DNA of 64,000 nucleotides from Endozoicomonas gorgoniicola (lineage in GTDB: Bacteria > Pseudomonadota > Gammaproteobacteria > Pseudomonadales > Endozoicomonadaceae): contig NZ_JAPFCC010000001.1 in NCBI RefSeq assembly GCF_025562715.2, positions 3,983,501-4,047,500 of the forward strand, written 5' to 3'. Numbering within the stretch: position 1 is the first letter of the stretch; every line of letters begins with the position of its first letter. A program made the position numbers and the translations under genes. This document shows, piece after piece, positions 7,404-17,863 of this stretch. Under the pieces are notes generated by a model, which saw only the letters and a list, made by a program, of their open reading frames with translations, ran no database searches and was not told the DNA's origin.

Positions 7404-10400
7404 TGGCCAAGGTGATCCCCGGCGGTGGTGAACCCGTCAATGAAGCAGAACGTCTTGCCATACGGTACTTGCGAGATGAACTGCCCGATGATTATCTGCT
7501 GATGCATAATTTTGAAATTCAGCGGGGGCGGGATAAGTTTGAGGTCGATCTGGCGGTATTTACCCCTCACGCCATCTATATGGTGGATGTGAAGGGAACC
7601 CGGGGTTTGATCGATGTTTATGGCAATAAATGGTATCCGCAGGGGCGGCAATCGTTTACCTCGCCGCTGCTTAAGCTGCGTGGACATGCCAAAACCCTGA
7701 AGGGGATCATCACGGACGGTCACCCTGACCGTCCGGAGCTTCGGCAGATTTATGTAGACGCAACCATATTGCTGACTCATAAAAATGTTGAGTTCAAAGA
7801 CCCTCAGGATCGAGATTCAGCCAATGTTACAACCCTGAAAGAAGCCAAACGCTTTTTCTGTGACAGTAGTCGTATTGCTCACTGGGCGGAACGTAATATT
7901 CGGCCTCACTTTAATCTGGTGGGTAAAGCCTTGCTTGGTGTTGCCAAAAAACGAATTGGTCCTCTTCAGTTTGGTAACTGGGAGGTTCTTGAGCGTTTAG
8001 GCGGTGGGGAAGGCTATACCGAATATCGGGCTTTTCATGTACTTGCCGGTCAGAAGGCAGGAACAGCCATTATTAAAGCCTATGAAGCCGACCCTTATCT
8101 GCCGGAGCAGGAAAGACAGAAACAGCTGCGATTAATTGCAAACGGGTTTCGGGCACTTACCTGTTTACCAACTCATCCGAGTATTGCCGGTAGCCGGGAG
8201 TTCTTCACGAATGAAGATGAAAGCTGTTATTACCTGGTGATCGATGATTTACCTGGGCAGGCATTACGATTGTATTTGGATAAGCCCAATCTGGCATTAA
8301 CCCTGGATCAGAAGTTTCGTATAGCCAAAGATCTGCTTTCAGCCCTGAGCCATGCTCATACCCATGGCGTGGTACACCGTAACCTTACTCCCGGCACATT
8401 ACTTCTGGCTAAGGATGGCAAGATTCGTCTGGTCGGCTTTGACTTTGCCCGAAGCGGCAATGGCAGCAGTGACACCATTGCAGGAGAGCTGACAGAAGCT
8501 CTGGAAACCAGTTGGCAGGCACCGGAAGTATACAGCGATCCAGCCAAGGCCAGTCCTGAGTCTGATGTATTCACCGCTGGCTTGATTCTGTATGAGCTGT
8601 TTACCGGCGAACAGGCTTTTGCCAGCAGCACAGAACTGTTTGACCAAAGTGCGGAGTTTTCTCCAGCCCCTTCAAAGTTGCGCCGGGACTTACCAGAAGG
8701 GTTTGACCTTTGGCTGCAAACCCTGTGTGCCTTCAAACCGGAAGATCGCCCTACCGCAAAAGTGGCGAATCAGGCACTTGAAAAACTGTTAGCACCACCT
8801 GAATCCACTGAAGTCATTAAAATTGAAACAGAGACAAAGCCGGAAACAATAACACCGGAACAGGAAGCAAAGCCCGAAGAGTTCGATTTTCATAACCTGA
8901 AGCAGGGTGACACCCTGAACCGTAAGTTTATGGTTCAAAGCAAGCTGGGCAAAGGCCAGTTTGGTGTAGTGTATAAAGTGATTGATACGCTTGGCGATGT
9001 CACCCGTGCCATCAAGCTGATTCTTAATGATCGTCACTCTACCCTGAATCGCTTAAAGAAAGAGTACAAACTGTTGCTCCGTCTACCCGATCACCCCCAT
9101 GTGGTTAAGGTAGTTGATGCAGCGTATCTGACCCCAGGCAATATTCCTTTTCTGGTATTTGAATATCTTGAAGGTCAGGATGTGGCTGCCATGGTAGAAA
9201 AAGAGGCTTTTTCGCCTGAGGATGTTCTGTCACTGGCCAAACAAACGGCTGAAGGCCTGGCGCACCTGCATAAAAACACGGTTTTCCATTGTGATATCAA
9301 ACCGGGCAACCTGCTCTGGACCCGTGGCGGCGTGAAGATTATCGATTTTAATGTGTCTGTCGATGCCTCCCATGGGATGAAACAGGGGGGCGGCACTCGT
9401 CGTTATATTCCACCCGATATTGATCTGGATATGCCTCCACAGTCCAGCGACCTGGCTGATCGTGATCTGTATGCTTTGGGCATTACTCTGTATCAGGTAT
9501 TAACAGGGCGTTACCCATGGGAAGCTTCTGCGCCACCACCGGCCACACCTGCAAAAGACCCACGGGAGATCAATGGTTTTGATGAACTCGCCCCTGAATT
9601 TGCCGGATTACTGTTAAAAGCGATCAGTCCAAAAAGAGCGGATCGTTTTGCATCTTGCTCAGAACTGGTGGAAGGCCTGGGCAAGATTAAACAGGCTCGA
9701 CGCATCAAAGCCGATGATTCCTCCACAGCCAGCTGGAAGGCTCTGGGTGGTGGCTCTGGTGACAATATCAACCCCTATGTCGGACACCTGCTGACACTTT
9801 ACAGCCAAAGCCCTCATAGCAATGCTGGTACTCGTGGTCTGGATGCTTTTGCAGAAAAACTTTATGTCGATACGGTTCTTGACCGTGAACTGCTACCTGC
9901 AGTGCTAAATGGTGATTTTAAACTGGTGCTGATTACCGGTAATGCCGGTGATGGTAAAACCGCTTTCCTGCAAATGCTGGAAGCAGAAGCTAATAATCGC
10001 AAAGCACAATTTTCTGCACCACTACCAAATGGCAAACGGTTTAAGCTGGGACAACAGAATTACCTCACCAACTATGATGGCAGTCAGGACGAAGGTGACC
10101 AGGATAACCAACAGGTTCTGGATGATTTCTTTGCTCCCTTTACTGGCGACGATGGAGAGAAATGGTCTGCTGGTGAGACTCGTCTGATCGCTATTAACGA
10201 AGGGCGATTAATTGACTATCTGACTACTGAGAAGACCCGTTTCAATCGATTAGGACAGATCGTTCACACAGGACTTGAGACAGGTGAAGAGCTGGACGGA
10301 GTTGCCGTTGTAAACCTGAATCAACGCAGTGTTACTGCTCAGCTAAATGACAGTAACCACGAAGGATCAATCCTGAAGCGGCTGATAGGCCGAATGACCC

Positions 10401-11542
10401 ACGAAAAACTCTGGCAGGCTTGTGAAGGGTGTTCCCTGAAAGATAAGTGTTATGCCTACCACAATGCCCGCACATTCCAGGATGAAACCGCAGCTACTAA
10501 AGTGATTGAACGGCTGGAGACGCTCTATGACCTGAACCAGTTGCAGGACAGACAGCACATTACTTTAAGGGACCTGCGCTCAGCGTTAACTTATATGCTG
10601 GTTGGTACCCGGAACTGTCAGCAGATTCAGGAGCTCTATAAATCGGGTGACCGGGAAACCATTATTCAGTCCTACTACTTCAACAGTTGGCAAGGCGGTG
10701 ACTTACCCAACAAGGATCGTCTGCTCAGTCAGCTGAAAACCGTAGACATTGCTCAGGCTCCTGACCCTAAGCTGGATCGTGGACTGGATTTTGTTGCCCC
10801 TGCGCTCTCTCAAGGAAGCTTTGGCTTCGAACAGCGCGGGCATTACGATCTGGATATTCTTGCCAGACTTTATGATGACCTGCCCAGAGATTACAACGGC
10901 AAAGCCACCCAACACCGTTTTCAGGCACACCAGCAATTTGTTGCCATTGCCAAACGTCGTTACTTCTTTGAACGCCGTGATGACCAGTGGCGCACCATGC
11001 TGCCATACAGTTCAGCGGTCAGCATGATTCAGTTATTGAAGCAGGAAAGCTCTCTGGACATTGCTTTAGGCAAGGTGCTGCACGCCATCAACCGTGGTGA
11101 AGGTTTAACCGATGCCCGTCGTTTAGGCGACAATCTGGCTCTGCAGGTGCGGCAGGTTGATAAAGGCACTGTTCGCAGCTATCGCCTGTTTTCAGCGGAT
11201 CAGTTTGCTCTGGCTATTCGCCATGCAGGCCAGAAAAACCGTTTTGTGGAAAATCAGCCGCAGGGGCTGACGCTTCAGTATAAAGGAGCATCCGGTACTC
11301 AGGCAGAACTGGTTATCAACCTTGATGTGTTTGAAATGTTAATGCGCCTGAATGAGGGCTATCGCCCCAGTGTGGAAGAGTTGCAAGGGTACTATCTTAA
11401 CCTGTCGATATTCAAAAACCTGTTGAATTCAGAGCCCTATCAGGAAGTGTTATTGACTACCACAGGGCATGATTTCTATCGGGTTGCCCGCAGTGATGAC
11501 GGTCGTCTGGATATGAGCCTACTCGGGGAAGGAGCGGCGTAA
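7403..11542 (+). CDS. NERD nuclease / pseudokinase / Ser-Thr kinase / P-loop protein (PglW/MAD6-like)
   Basis: This is a 1379-residue multidomain protein. Residues about 8-130 form a nuclease-related (NERD) domain with FEVDLAVF...IYMVDVKG, the PD-(D/E)xK-type core. Residues about 195-470 resemble a protein kinase, but the catalytic loop reads HRNLTPGTLLL and the DFG position reads GFD, so it is probably a pseudokinase. Residues about 505-770 form a second kinase with GKGQFGVVYK, HCDIKPGN and IDFN, likely active. A Walker A motif GNAGDGKT lies near residue 844, followed by a Cys cluster CEGCSLKDKC near residue 1010 and a long helical C-terminus. NERD-kinase proteins of this kind occur in BREX type 2 (PglW) and MADS (MAD6). 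It is coupled to both neighbours by TAATG overlaps. Confidence 0.8.
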   Translation: MAKVIPGGGEPVNEAERLAIRYLRDELPDDYLLMHNFEIQRGRDKFEVDLAVFTPHAIYMVDVKGTRGLIDVYGNKWYPQGRQSFTSPLLKLRGHAKTLKGIITDGHPDRPELRQIYVDATILLTHKNVEFKDPQDRDSANVTTLKEAKRFFCDSSRIAHWAERNIRPHFNLVGKALLGVAKKRIGPLQFGNWEVLERLGGGEGYTEYRAFHVLAGQKAGTAIIKAYEADPYLPEQERQKQLRLIANGFRALTCLPTHPSIAGSREFFTNEDESCYYLVIDDLPGQALRLYLDKPNLALTLDQKFRIAKDLLSALSHAHTHGVVHRNLTPGTLLLAKDGKIRLVGFDFARSGNGSSDTIAGELTEALETSWQAPEVYSDPAKASPESDVFTAGLILYELFTGEQAFASSTELFDQSAEFSPAPSKLRRDLPEGFDLWLQTLCAFKPEDRPTAKVANQALEKLLAPPESTEVIKIETETKPETITPEQEAKPEEFDFHNLKQGDTLNRKFMVQSKLGKGQFGVVYKVIDTLGDVTRAIKLILNDRHSTLNRLKKEYKLLLRLPDHPHVVKVVDAAYLTPGNIPFLVFEYLEGQDVAAMVEKEAFSPEDVLSLAKQTAEGLAHLHKNTVFHCDIKPGNLLWTRGGVKIIDFNVSVDASHGMKQGGGTRRYIPPDIDLDMPPQSSDLADRDLYALGITLYQVLTGRYPWEASAPPPATPAKDPREINGFDELAPEFAGLLLKAISPKRADRFASCSELVEGLGKIKQARRIKADDSSTASWKALGGGSGDNINPYVGHLLTLYSQSPHSNAGTRGLDAFAEKLYVDTVLDRELLPAVLNGDFKLVLITGNAGDGKTAFLQMLEAEANNRKAQFSAPLPNGKRFKLGQQNYLTNYDGSQDEGDQDNQQVLDDFFAPFTGDDGEKWSAGETRLIAINEGRLIDYLTTEKTRFNRLGQIVHTGLETGEELDGVAVVNLNQRSVTAQLNDSNHEGSILKRLIGRMTHEKLWQACEGCSLKDKCYAYHNARTFQDETAATKVIERLETLYDLNQLQDRQHITLRDLRSALTYMLVGTRNCQQIQELYKSGDRETIIQSYYFNSWQGGDLPNKDRLLSQLKTVDIAQAPDPKLDRGLDFVAPALSQGSFGFEQRGHYDLDILARLYDDLPRDYNGKATQHRFQAHQQFVAIAKRRYFFERRDDQWRTMLPYSSAVSMIQLLKQESSLDIALGKVLHAINRGEGLTDARRLGDNLALQVRQVDKGTVRSYRLFSADQFALAIRHAGQKNRFVENQPQGLTLQYKGASGTQAELVINLDVFEMLMRLNEGYRPSVEELQGYYLNLSIFKNLLNSEPYQEVLLTTTGHDFYRVARSDDGRLDMSLLGEGAA

Positions 11543-13221
11543 TGGCACTAAGCAGAAGAGATAAAGAGTTCCGCCTCACTCGAATTACCTATGTTGATTT
11601 CAAACATCTGGAAATGGATCGGGTGTTAACAGCGTTTTTTGCCCGGTTGTTTCATGATGGCTATACCAGTCGCATCAACCGCAAATTTGAACTGACTACC
11701 GAAGCTTTTGTCGAAGAGTTTCTGGAGCACCCGGAGTGGTTCAAGGGTTTTGATAAGCATCCTGACATTCTAAGTCGCTGGGTTGAAACCCATTTAATGG
11801 ATGTAGTAAATCGAGGCAAGGCAAAACAGGCTATCGCTTCACCCCGGCCATTGCATGGTTATACCTATCGTTTCCGGAATCCCAAGCATTCCAGAGATTA
11901 CGGTGCAGCACAGCATCTCTATGAACTGTTGAACCATGCACGCAATGGTTCTGGTCATAATGCACTTGAGCATTTGAAGTCGTTTTTCTTTCCAGATAAA
12001 GACCCGGTTACCGGAAGTACACAGGCGAGCAGCACCATTGATGTGGAAACACAGGCACTGCTGCGCTTTCTTGAACAGGTAAGCGATGCGCCGGATCAGC
12101 GCCAGCGGGATAGTTATAAACCATTGTGTATCGGCTCGGCAGACCTGTTGGCTGAAGATATCCAGCGACTGCTGTTTTACCGGAATTTTATCCCCAGAAC
12201 AGTGATGGTTGATTATCTTAAATCCCTGATTGGATTTCATCTGGCACTGTACCATCTCAGATTAATGAAACTGTTACCTGCTCTGGTAAAGAAAGAAAGC
12301 GGTGATCCAACCTGTGCAGCCTGCCCTATGGCGCCAAGGGATTATGATAATCCTCAGGGAGACTGCCCTTACAAGGTTGGGTTGTTCCTTGATTTGACTG
12401 GCAATCCGGAGTCTGATGTTGCAAGGCTGGCAGAACGCAGCGCTGATGTGCATTTCCGTCGAATTCCAGCCTTCGTCAAAGCTTATATCACCACTAAAAA
12501 GCTGGATGAATTTACCCAGGGGCTGGTGAAAAAAGGCAAGATTAACAAACCGGATAGAGGTCACTTTTCCGTTGATGAGCTGGTGAAATTTCAGCAGCAG
12601 CCTCATAGCACCGAACGCAATATGTTTTTTGGTCAGAGAGTCAGTGCCCTGATTCAGGATTCACAGGAAAATGCACAGGCGGACCTGGACCCTGAAATAC
12701 AGGCGGTCGTTGACCTCGGCTTGCCAGAATATGAAAGCTATATCGAAATGCTGGTCGCTGTTATGGGCAAGGGGCATAAGCGTTACATTACTGAATGCCT
12801 TGACTCCCTGATGATGAAAAATCGTTCCGGAGCCATACTGGCTCAACAGCGATCCAGAAATGCCCCCAGACGTTTTGTTCTTGATAGCCGCCTGTTGGAG
12901 GTCTTGTTGCAAATTGCAGTGTTAAAACCGGGTGGAAGCAAAGGTTACCACACTGGTGAAATGCGAATTGATGACCTGCTTGGTTTTCTGCGCAAACGCT
13001 ATGGCTTGTATATAGACCGCTTACCTTCAGGTGACGGCTTCTCTGCAGCGACTATTTCTGATCGACAGGCTCTGCGTACCAATGAAGCAGCGTTCCGATC
13101 CCGACTTCGTGAAGTAGGCTTTTATCGTGATCTTTCAGACGCATATATCACACAGACCATTACCCCAAGATACAAAATTACAGCTGGCAGTGAAACACCT
13201 GTTGTAGGAGGTGGAGTATGA
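11542..13221 (+). CDS. Uncharacterised defence-operon protein with Cys cluster (559 aa)
   Basis: This protein has 559 residues and I do not recognise a catalytic domain. A potential metal-binding cluster, CAACPMAP followed by GDCPY, lies around residues 255-275. The rest looks helical and fairly basic, and the tail LLGFLRKRYGLYIDRLP could be a small winged-helix-like region. It starts within the stop of the kinase gene (TAATG) and its TGA overlaps the next start (ATGA). This places it firmly in the defence operon between the kinase and the HerA-like ATPase. By position it may correspond to MAD7 of MADS loci, but I cannot confirm that. The reading frame is intact. Confidence 0.6.
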   Translation: MALSRRDKEFRLTRITYVDFKHLEMDRVLTAFFARLFHDGYTSRINRKFELTTEAFVEEFLEHPEWFKGFDKHPDILSRWVETHLMDVVNRGKAKQAIASPRPLHGYTYRFRNPKHSRDYGAAQHLYELLNHARNGSGHNALEHLKSFFFPDKDPVTGSTQASSTIDVETQALLRFLEQVSDAPDQRQRDSYKPLCIGSADLLAEDIQRLLFYRNFIPRTVMVDYLKSLIGFHLALYHLRLMKLLPALVKKESGDPTCAACPMAPRDYDNPQGDCPYKVGLFLDLTGNPESDVARLAERSADVHFRRIPAFVKAYITTKKLDEFTQGLVKKGKINKPDRGHFSVDELVKFQQQPHSTERNMFFGQRVSALIQDSQENAQADLDPEIQAVVDLGLPEYESYIEMLVAVMGKGHKRYITECLDSLMMKNRSGAILAQQRSRNAPRRFVLDSRLLEVLLQIAVLKPGGSKGYHTGEMRIDDLLGFLRKRYGLYIDRLPSGDGFSAATISDRQALRTNEAAFRSRLREVGFYRDLSDAYITQTITPRYKITAGSETPVVGGGV

Positions 13222-14195
13222 CGCAAGGACTGCGAAGTCTGCAGGCCCATGATCTGGCAGCAGAGCTGGAACAAACACTGTTTCCCCATTTGGTGGAAAT
13301 CGTAAAATCCAGAGCTGATGGTCATTGCATGCGGGTGTCTGATCTGGATGATGTCCTGATGATCCGACTGGGAACTCGCCTTCAAGCAGAAGTGCCGAAT
13401 GCACAGATAGCATTGCTGGTGAATAAAAGCAGCTCTGCTGTGCCTGAGTCTCTGGGAGTTACCAGTACCAAACTGGTGGAAATGCGTAACCCCCATGCGG
13501 ATGGCTCGCAGCGCCCCCCTCTTCTTGTTTTTGTACCCAGTGATTTGCGAGCTGCAGCGGAAGATTCTTTTGGCATTGCAACCTTTGAAGAAATTCCGGT
13601 TGGGAATATCTACAAAACGCTGAAAAGACAGTTATTACAAAAATTGCCGGGCAACTTTAAAGGTCCAGTTGGTGAACTCATTAAACGACTGACAGAAGGC
13701 GATAACCCATGGATTTTTGCCGATGATTTTGCAGTTGTACGTTTTTTGTTAACCGCCAAAATTAACGGTTTTGATGGCGAGGCTATTGGTGCATCCCTGT
13801 ATGAGCTTGGATTGATACCTGATTTTAAGCTGCTGACAGAGCCTGAAAAGGCTCCTAACAAAATCAATCGCAACCGGGAATGCGTTGAAACTATCACCTG
13901 GTCAGATAAATCTGAACGAGGCAGGGCCTTAGAACTCGGTTTGACTGAAAAAGCATTTCGGGCTCAGGTCGCTGAGTTTCTGGTCGAGACAGGTGTCGAA
14001 AACCCAAAACACTGGACTCATAAGATTATTCTGGATCGAAGCTGCTGGCAGTTTGCTTTTAATCACTGGGTATTTGAAGACTCAAAGGATATTGATTCTG
14101 TTCATATCTTTGATGTGTCTACCAATCTGCCAGTAGTTGCGGAGGATGAAAAAGACCCAAAGCTCAGTCAACTAGCCCGAATATTTCATAAATGA
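13218..14195 (+). CDS. Uncharacterised defence-operon protein (325 aa)
   Basis: This 325-residue protein has no motif I can name. The N-terminal half contains an alpha/beta-looking segment with hydrophobic strands IALLVNKSSS and PPLLVFVPSDLRAAAEDSFG. The pattern is reminiscent of the first domain of PglZ-like or other ATPase-partner proteins, but this is only a resemblance. The gene overlaps its upstream neighbour by ATGA and its own TGA (14193-14195) overlaps the ATG at 14192 of the giant ATPase gene. It is intact, although an IS1380 element begins only 5 bp after its stop. Tight coupling implies that its product works with the ATPase. Confidence 0.55.
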   Translation: MTQGLRSLQAHDLAAELEQTLFPHLVEIVKSRADGHCMRVSDLDDVLMIRLGTRLQAEVPNAQIALLVNKSSSAVPESLGVTSTKLVEMRNPHADGSQRPPLLVFVPSDLRAAAEDSFGIATFEEIPVGNIYKTLKRQLLQKLPGNFKGPVGELIKRLTEGDNPWIFADDFAVVRFLLTAKINGFDGEAIGASLYELGLIPDFKLLTEPEKAPNKINRNRECVETITWSDKSERGRALELGLTEKAFRAQVAEFLVETGVENPKHWTHKIILDRSCWQFAFNHWVFEDSKDIDSVHIFDVSTNLPVVAEDEKDPKLSQLARIFHK

Positions 14196-14199
14196 GCAA

Positions 14200-15872
14200 C
14201 AAGTTCCGGAAAAAACATCCCATTCTGATTTTTTCGGAGGTCTGTTGCTCTACTGTCCATGAAAAAGGTATTACAACCCGAACTCACCATTAATTCGGAT
14301 GTTTTTTGATCAGCACCTGCTTTTTCAGGACAACAGAATTCCCCAACACTCTTTCTGTTGGTCGCTATTTTATTCTGATTGAGTTTATGAAGCTGACTAT
14401 CCCGGTCGAGGCAGCGGCATTGAATAAAAGACTTCGGTTATATGCTGCAAAAGCCCTTTTATTGGACAGCTGCGGGGCAAGTGAAGTTTGATTCGGTCTT
14501 TATACTCAACCACTTTAACCGCGACCTTACAAAGTTTTGTGATCACGGTTGATGGCTGTGCCTTTTCCAGCTCCGTACCTTTCAGTGCCTTGGTTCTCAG
14601 CTCATAGTGAAGAACATAAGCAGCGCAGGCGTAAAACATTCTCAGGTGATTTGCCAGAAAGCCCTGATCTGACAAGCGATCACCGGACAAATCACTTTTC
14701 AGATGCTTAATGAAGTTCTCATCCTGCCCTCTGGGACAATAAAGGTCTTCATATATTTCCTCGGGGGAAGCCTCCATCATCGAAGTCACAATAAAGCGGG
14801 GATTGTCGCCTTTCTGGTTGACCTCTGCCTTATAGATTATCCGGGTGTCCAGCCCTTTCCAGCTTTTTGCCTGATAGTCCGTTTCTCCGTAGAGCCTGAG
14901 TCGCTCAGGCTCTGGCATGTTGTTCAGTTTTGCCAGCCCGGTTTTAACGTCGAGAGCTTTCCGCGCTTCATCCAGCAACTCTTTGGCTTTAGGTCGCAAG
15001 GCCGTCTTGTGTCCTGCGCCTTTTCCCAGCACGTAGTCGGAGTGAGGGTCATCCTGAACAACCTGCATTAACTCTGGTTGGGCAAAGTGGCTATCCCCAC
15101 GAACCAGTAAATGGGTTTTCGGCCATCTTGTACGGATCAGCTTAATGAGGCGCTGGAGAATAGCTGCATTCTCTCGGCCTGTGGGTGTTTTTCCAGGACG
15201 CAGGATCGAAGTGATCAGCTTGCCGCTGAGCCCCTCAAAGATCATTAAGGGCAAGTAACAGTAGTCTTGATATTTGGCGTTGAACAGGTTCATCTGCTGG
15301 CCGCCATGGGTGATAGCAGGCGTATGATCCAGGTCGATAATGATGGCTAATGGCGGGTATTCATAACTGCTGATGAAGTGATCAGCCAGTGCTTTGGTCA
15401 TATTATAAATATCCCGTTTGGTCATGGACTGACCAAGCCTTGTATACGTTGGAGCGGAAGCCAGATGGTTATCATCGTCCAGTGGGTTTCTTCCATTGGC
15501 AAGCTTAAAGATTGGGTCTTTACGCAGATGGTTGCTGTCGTTTGCATCTTCATAACCACAGGCCATTTGCAGAACTCTTTGGGCAATGAGTTCTTGCAGG
15601 GTGTGGTCGATGTAGGATTGATGACGTTTATCGTCAATGCCGTCAGTCAGCCTGGATATGATACCGCTGTGAAGCATTGTTTCACGTAGCATCAGGGCGC
15701 CAAAATCAGAGGATAATTCTCCGCCATTGAAGTCTGCCCGGATAGTTTTTCCGTTGGAGGGGTGAAAACGAAGCTGTTCTTGTGTAAATTTGTTCATGGC
15801 AAGTTCCGGTTTGCTTCTTCCGAAGCATTTTTTTGGTCGACCCAATTATATCAAGTGATTGGGCGGAACTTG
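14200..15872 (-). mobile_element. IS1380-family insertion sequence
   Basis: This is an element of about 1.67 kb bounded by inverted CAAGTTCCG (left, from 14200) and CGGAACTTG (right, to 15872), with a single transposase on the minus strand. It separates the start codon of the giant ATPase gene from the rest of that gene. Flanking sequences do not show an obvious target duplication, suggesting a deletion next to the element or misjudged ends. The 200 bp left of the transposase stop contain no gene. Confidence 0.75.
14397..15797 (-). CDS. IS1380-family transposase
   Basis: This is a DDE transposase of about 466 residues starting at ATG 15797 (MNKFTQEQLRFHPSNGK). The frame extends 16 codons further upstream into the terminal region. 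It shows the IS1380 pattern IIIDLDHTPAITHGGQQ, the second-Asp motif LLVRGDSHFA, and the C-terminal ENFIKHLKSDLSGDR with the catalytic Glu. The reading frame is complete, so the element may be active. It is oriented opposite to the defence operon it interrupts. Confidence 0.9.
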   Translation of the reverse strand: MNKFTQEQLRFHPSNGKTIRADFNGGELSSDFGALMLRETMLHSGIISRLTDGIDDKRHQSYIDHTLQELIAQRVLQMACGYEDANDSNHLRKDPIFKLANGRNPLDDDNHLASAPTYTRLGQSMTKRDIYNMTKALADHFISSYEYPPLAIIIDLDHTPAITHGGQQMNLFNAKYQDYCYLPLMIFEGLSGKLITSILRPGKTPTGRENAAILQRLIKLIRTRWPKTHLLVRGDSHFAQPELMQVVQDDPHSDYVLGKGAGHKTALRPKAKELLDEARKALDVKTGLAKLNNMPEPERLRLYGETDYQAKSWKGLDTRIIYKAEVNQKGDNPRFIVTSMMEASPEEIYEDLYCPRGQDENFIKHLKSDLSGDRLSDQGFLANHLRMFYACAAYVLHYELRTKALKGTELEKAQPSTVITKLCKVAVKVVEYKDRIKLHLPRSCPIKGLLQHITEVFYSMPLPRPG

Positions 15873-17863
15873 CCTCTTTTTATGAAATATCCGGGCTAGT
15901 TGGGCAACAATACCTTCCATTGGGCAAAGGCGGGCTGAAGAAGTTTAACAGCATTTTCAATGTTGATCCCCAGCCCTCAAGAATAGAAGGGCTGAGCAAA
16001 TTTGTTCTGCAGGTAATATCTCGCGATCACGGACCTGTTGGACTTGTACGCAGTAAAGCTGTTTGGAAAACCAAAAAAACCGATGCCAATGTTGCTTTTA
16101 CCCGCTTGGGTAAAATTGACTGGGAAGAAGGTTGGCATTTTATTCGGGTTCTGGCGCAAACAGAAGACGGTGATCTGATTCCTCTTATAGATGAAAACGG
16201 CAAACCACTTCCGTGGGCTGCGGATGATGATGCCCCTGTCACACGCATCAACGAAAGCGATCTGTTTTATGTGCTGCCCGATACCGAAGTTGAGGTAGAA
16301 CCAGAACAAAGGGCTGTGCAAAAAGAAGATAGCCTGATGCATGCCTGGTTCCGACTGCAGTTCTCTGCTCTGATTGATGAACGCGATTACGAGCGCGTTA
16401 CTCCTCAGAGTGTGGACTGGCATGAATCATCCAGTAAAACCCGATCCAATAATGATCTGATTGAGCTGCGATTTGGTCGTGAAGGCACATTAAATGTGCC
16501 AGTCTCAAAAGCCCTGAAACAATTGGAACAAAAAATACTTGCAGCTCCGGAAGGTCCTCTGGGCTGGCATATGCCTGTTGTGCACTGGAATCAGTGCGAA
16601 GTGGCCGGAAAATGATCTTGCTGATGAATTTTTACAGGCTAGGGCTCGCTATTTTGAGGCTCTACGTGCTGAACCAAAAGAACTGATTACTCAAGCTGCT
16701 GACCTGGTTGCTCTTCGCCCCTTAATTTCAGAGTATTCGGACAACTATTGTCGTCTATTGCAAAACTGCCTGCATTTGGCTGACAGTCGTGATGCTGGGG
16801 TAGCACAGCAGGCTCTGCTGGACTTACGCCATCTTTCCGCTTTGGACTCAGTTCAGATTGTTATTAAAGACCACCGTGGTCACAGACGGGAATCTGTACT
16901 GGTATCCCCTACACATCCTCTCAGGGCATTGTGGCTTTCAGGCTGGTCGGTAATGGGACAAAACTGGCTGAAGAAGACTGCTAAAGCCAGAGTGCATGCT
17001 GTATCGGCAAGAGATGCCCTGCTTCGAAATCTGGCTCCGATTGGTTATCCACCGGTTTTGCCAACCAATGATGGTTCATTACTTACAGCTGTAGATAACC
17101 TTAATCCTTTCTGGACTCTCTACGCACCGGCTCATGAACCTGACCCTCGGGGACTAATCGGGCAAGTATGTGAAGCGATGGGGTTACCGGAACCGGATGT
17201 AGGAGGAGCCAGTATTGATGGGAAATACCTTGCTACAAGAGTGCAGCGTTATTTAATCCAGCATCCTTATGTGCAAACGTTGGTGATAAATGCGTTTAAT
17301 ACTGGACGTTCTGTAGCACTTGCCAATATGTTACTGCAACTGCAAAAGCAAAAAGCCTTTGCCCATATTCGTTATGATATCCGATTGTTTGTGCAGGATG
17401 CCGATGCTCCCGGCGTAGGCGAAAACCTGATAGAACTCCTGTCTCCTCTGGCTAATACCAAAGTTGGCGAAGCTGATGCCTTTTCAACTACCAGTGGTAA
17501 CCACTTAAAACCTAAACTTGGATTAGCAATAAAGCCTCTTTCTGAATACAGGTACAACCCAGAGCAATACTCTGCCCATTTGTCATTACTTTTTGATGTA
17601 TTTCCTGCTCAGGAAGTAGGGGCAGTTGAAGCCTCTGCTAAAGAAGGTTACGCCCCCGTTCATGGACTGATTCAGGACTTCAGGGTTCGATACACCGATG
17701 AAGATGAAATCATTGCATGGAGTCGTTATCCCAAGCATGGCCGCGCTCTTGATTTAATGGGTATTCCAGCGCATTCGGCCACCCATTCCGGTAACATCCG
17801 GCCACCTGTTCCAGTGTATCCGGCCACCCCTTTTCGGAGCGTAGCGACGCATCGGATAGCAGC

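Larger units (their letters stand above)
14192..17757 (+). pseudogene. Giant HerA-like ATPase gene (MAD8-like), N-terminal part, broken by IS1380 and a frameshift
   Basis: The start codon at 14192 (ATG AGC AA) is followed after 8 bases by an IS1380 element ending at 15872. The host frame then resumes at 15873 (ASFYEISGLVGQQYLP). No target duplication is visible and a direct join is out of frame, so some 5' sequence was probably lost. The frame stops at 16613-16615. Dropping one A from the AAAA run at 16609-16612 gives VAGNDLADEF and a continuous frame to 17757, where IS21 copy 1 sits. The residual frames (15833-16615 and 16539-17867) look like genes but are pieces of this one. No named domain is visible in this part; it contains SVLVSPTHPLRALW and a segment LVINAFNTGRSVALANMLL. 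Confidence 0.7.

Noticed and set aside
16539..16615. Two overlapping separate genes at 15833-16615 and 16539-17867
   Set aside because: Removing one A from the run at 16609-16612 joins them into one continuous frame of the giant ATPase gene, so they are one frameshifted gene.
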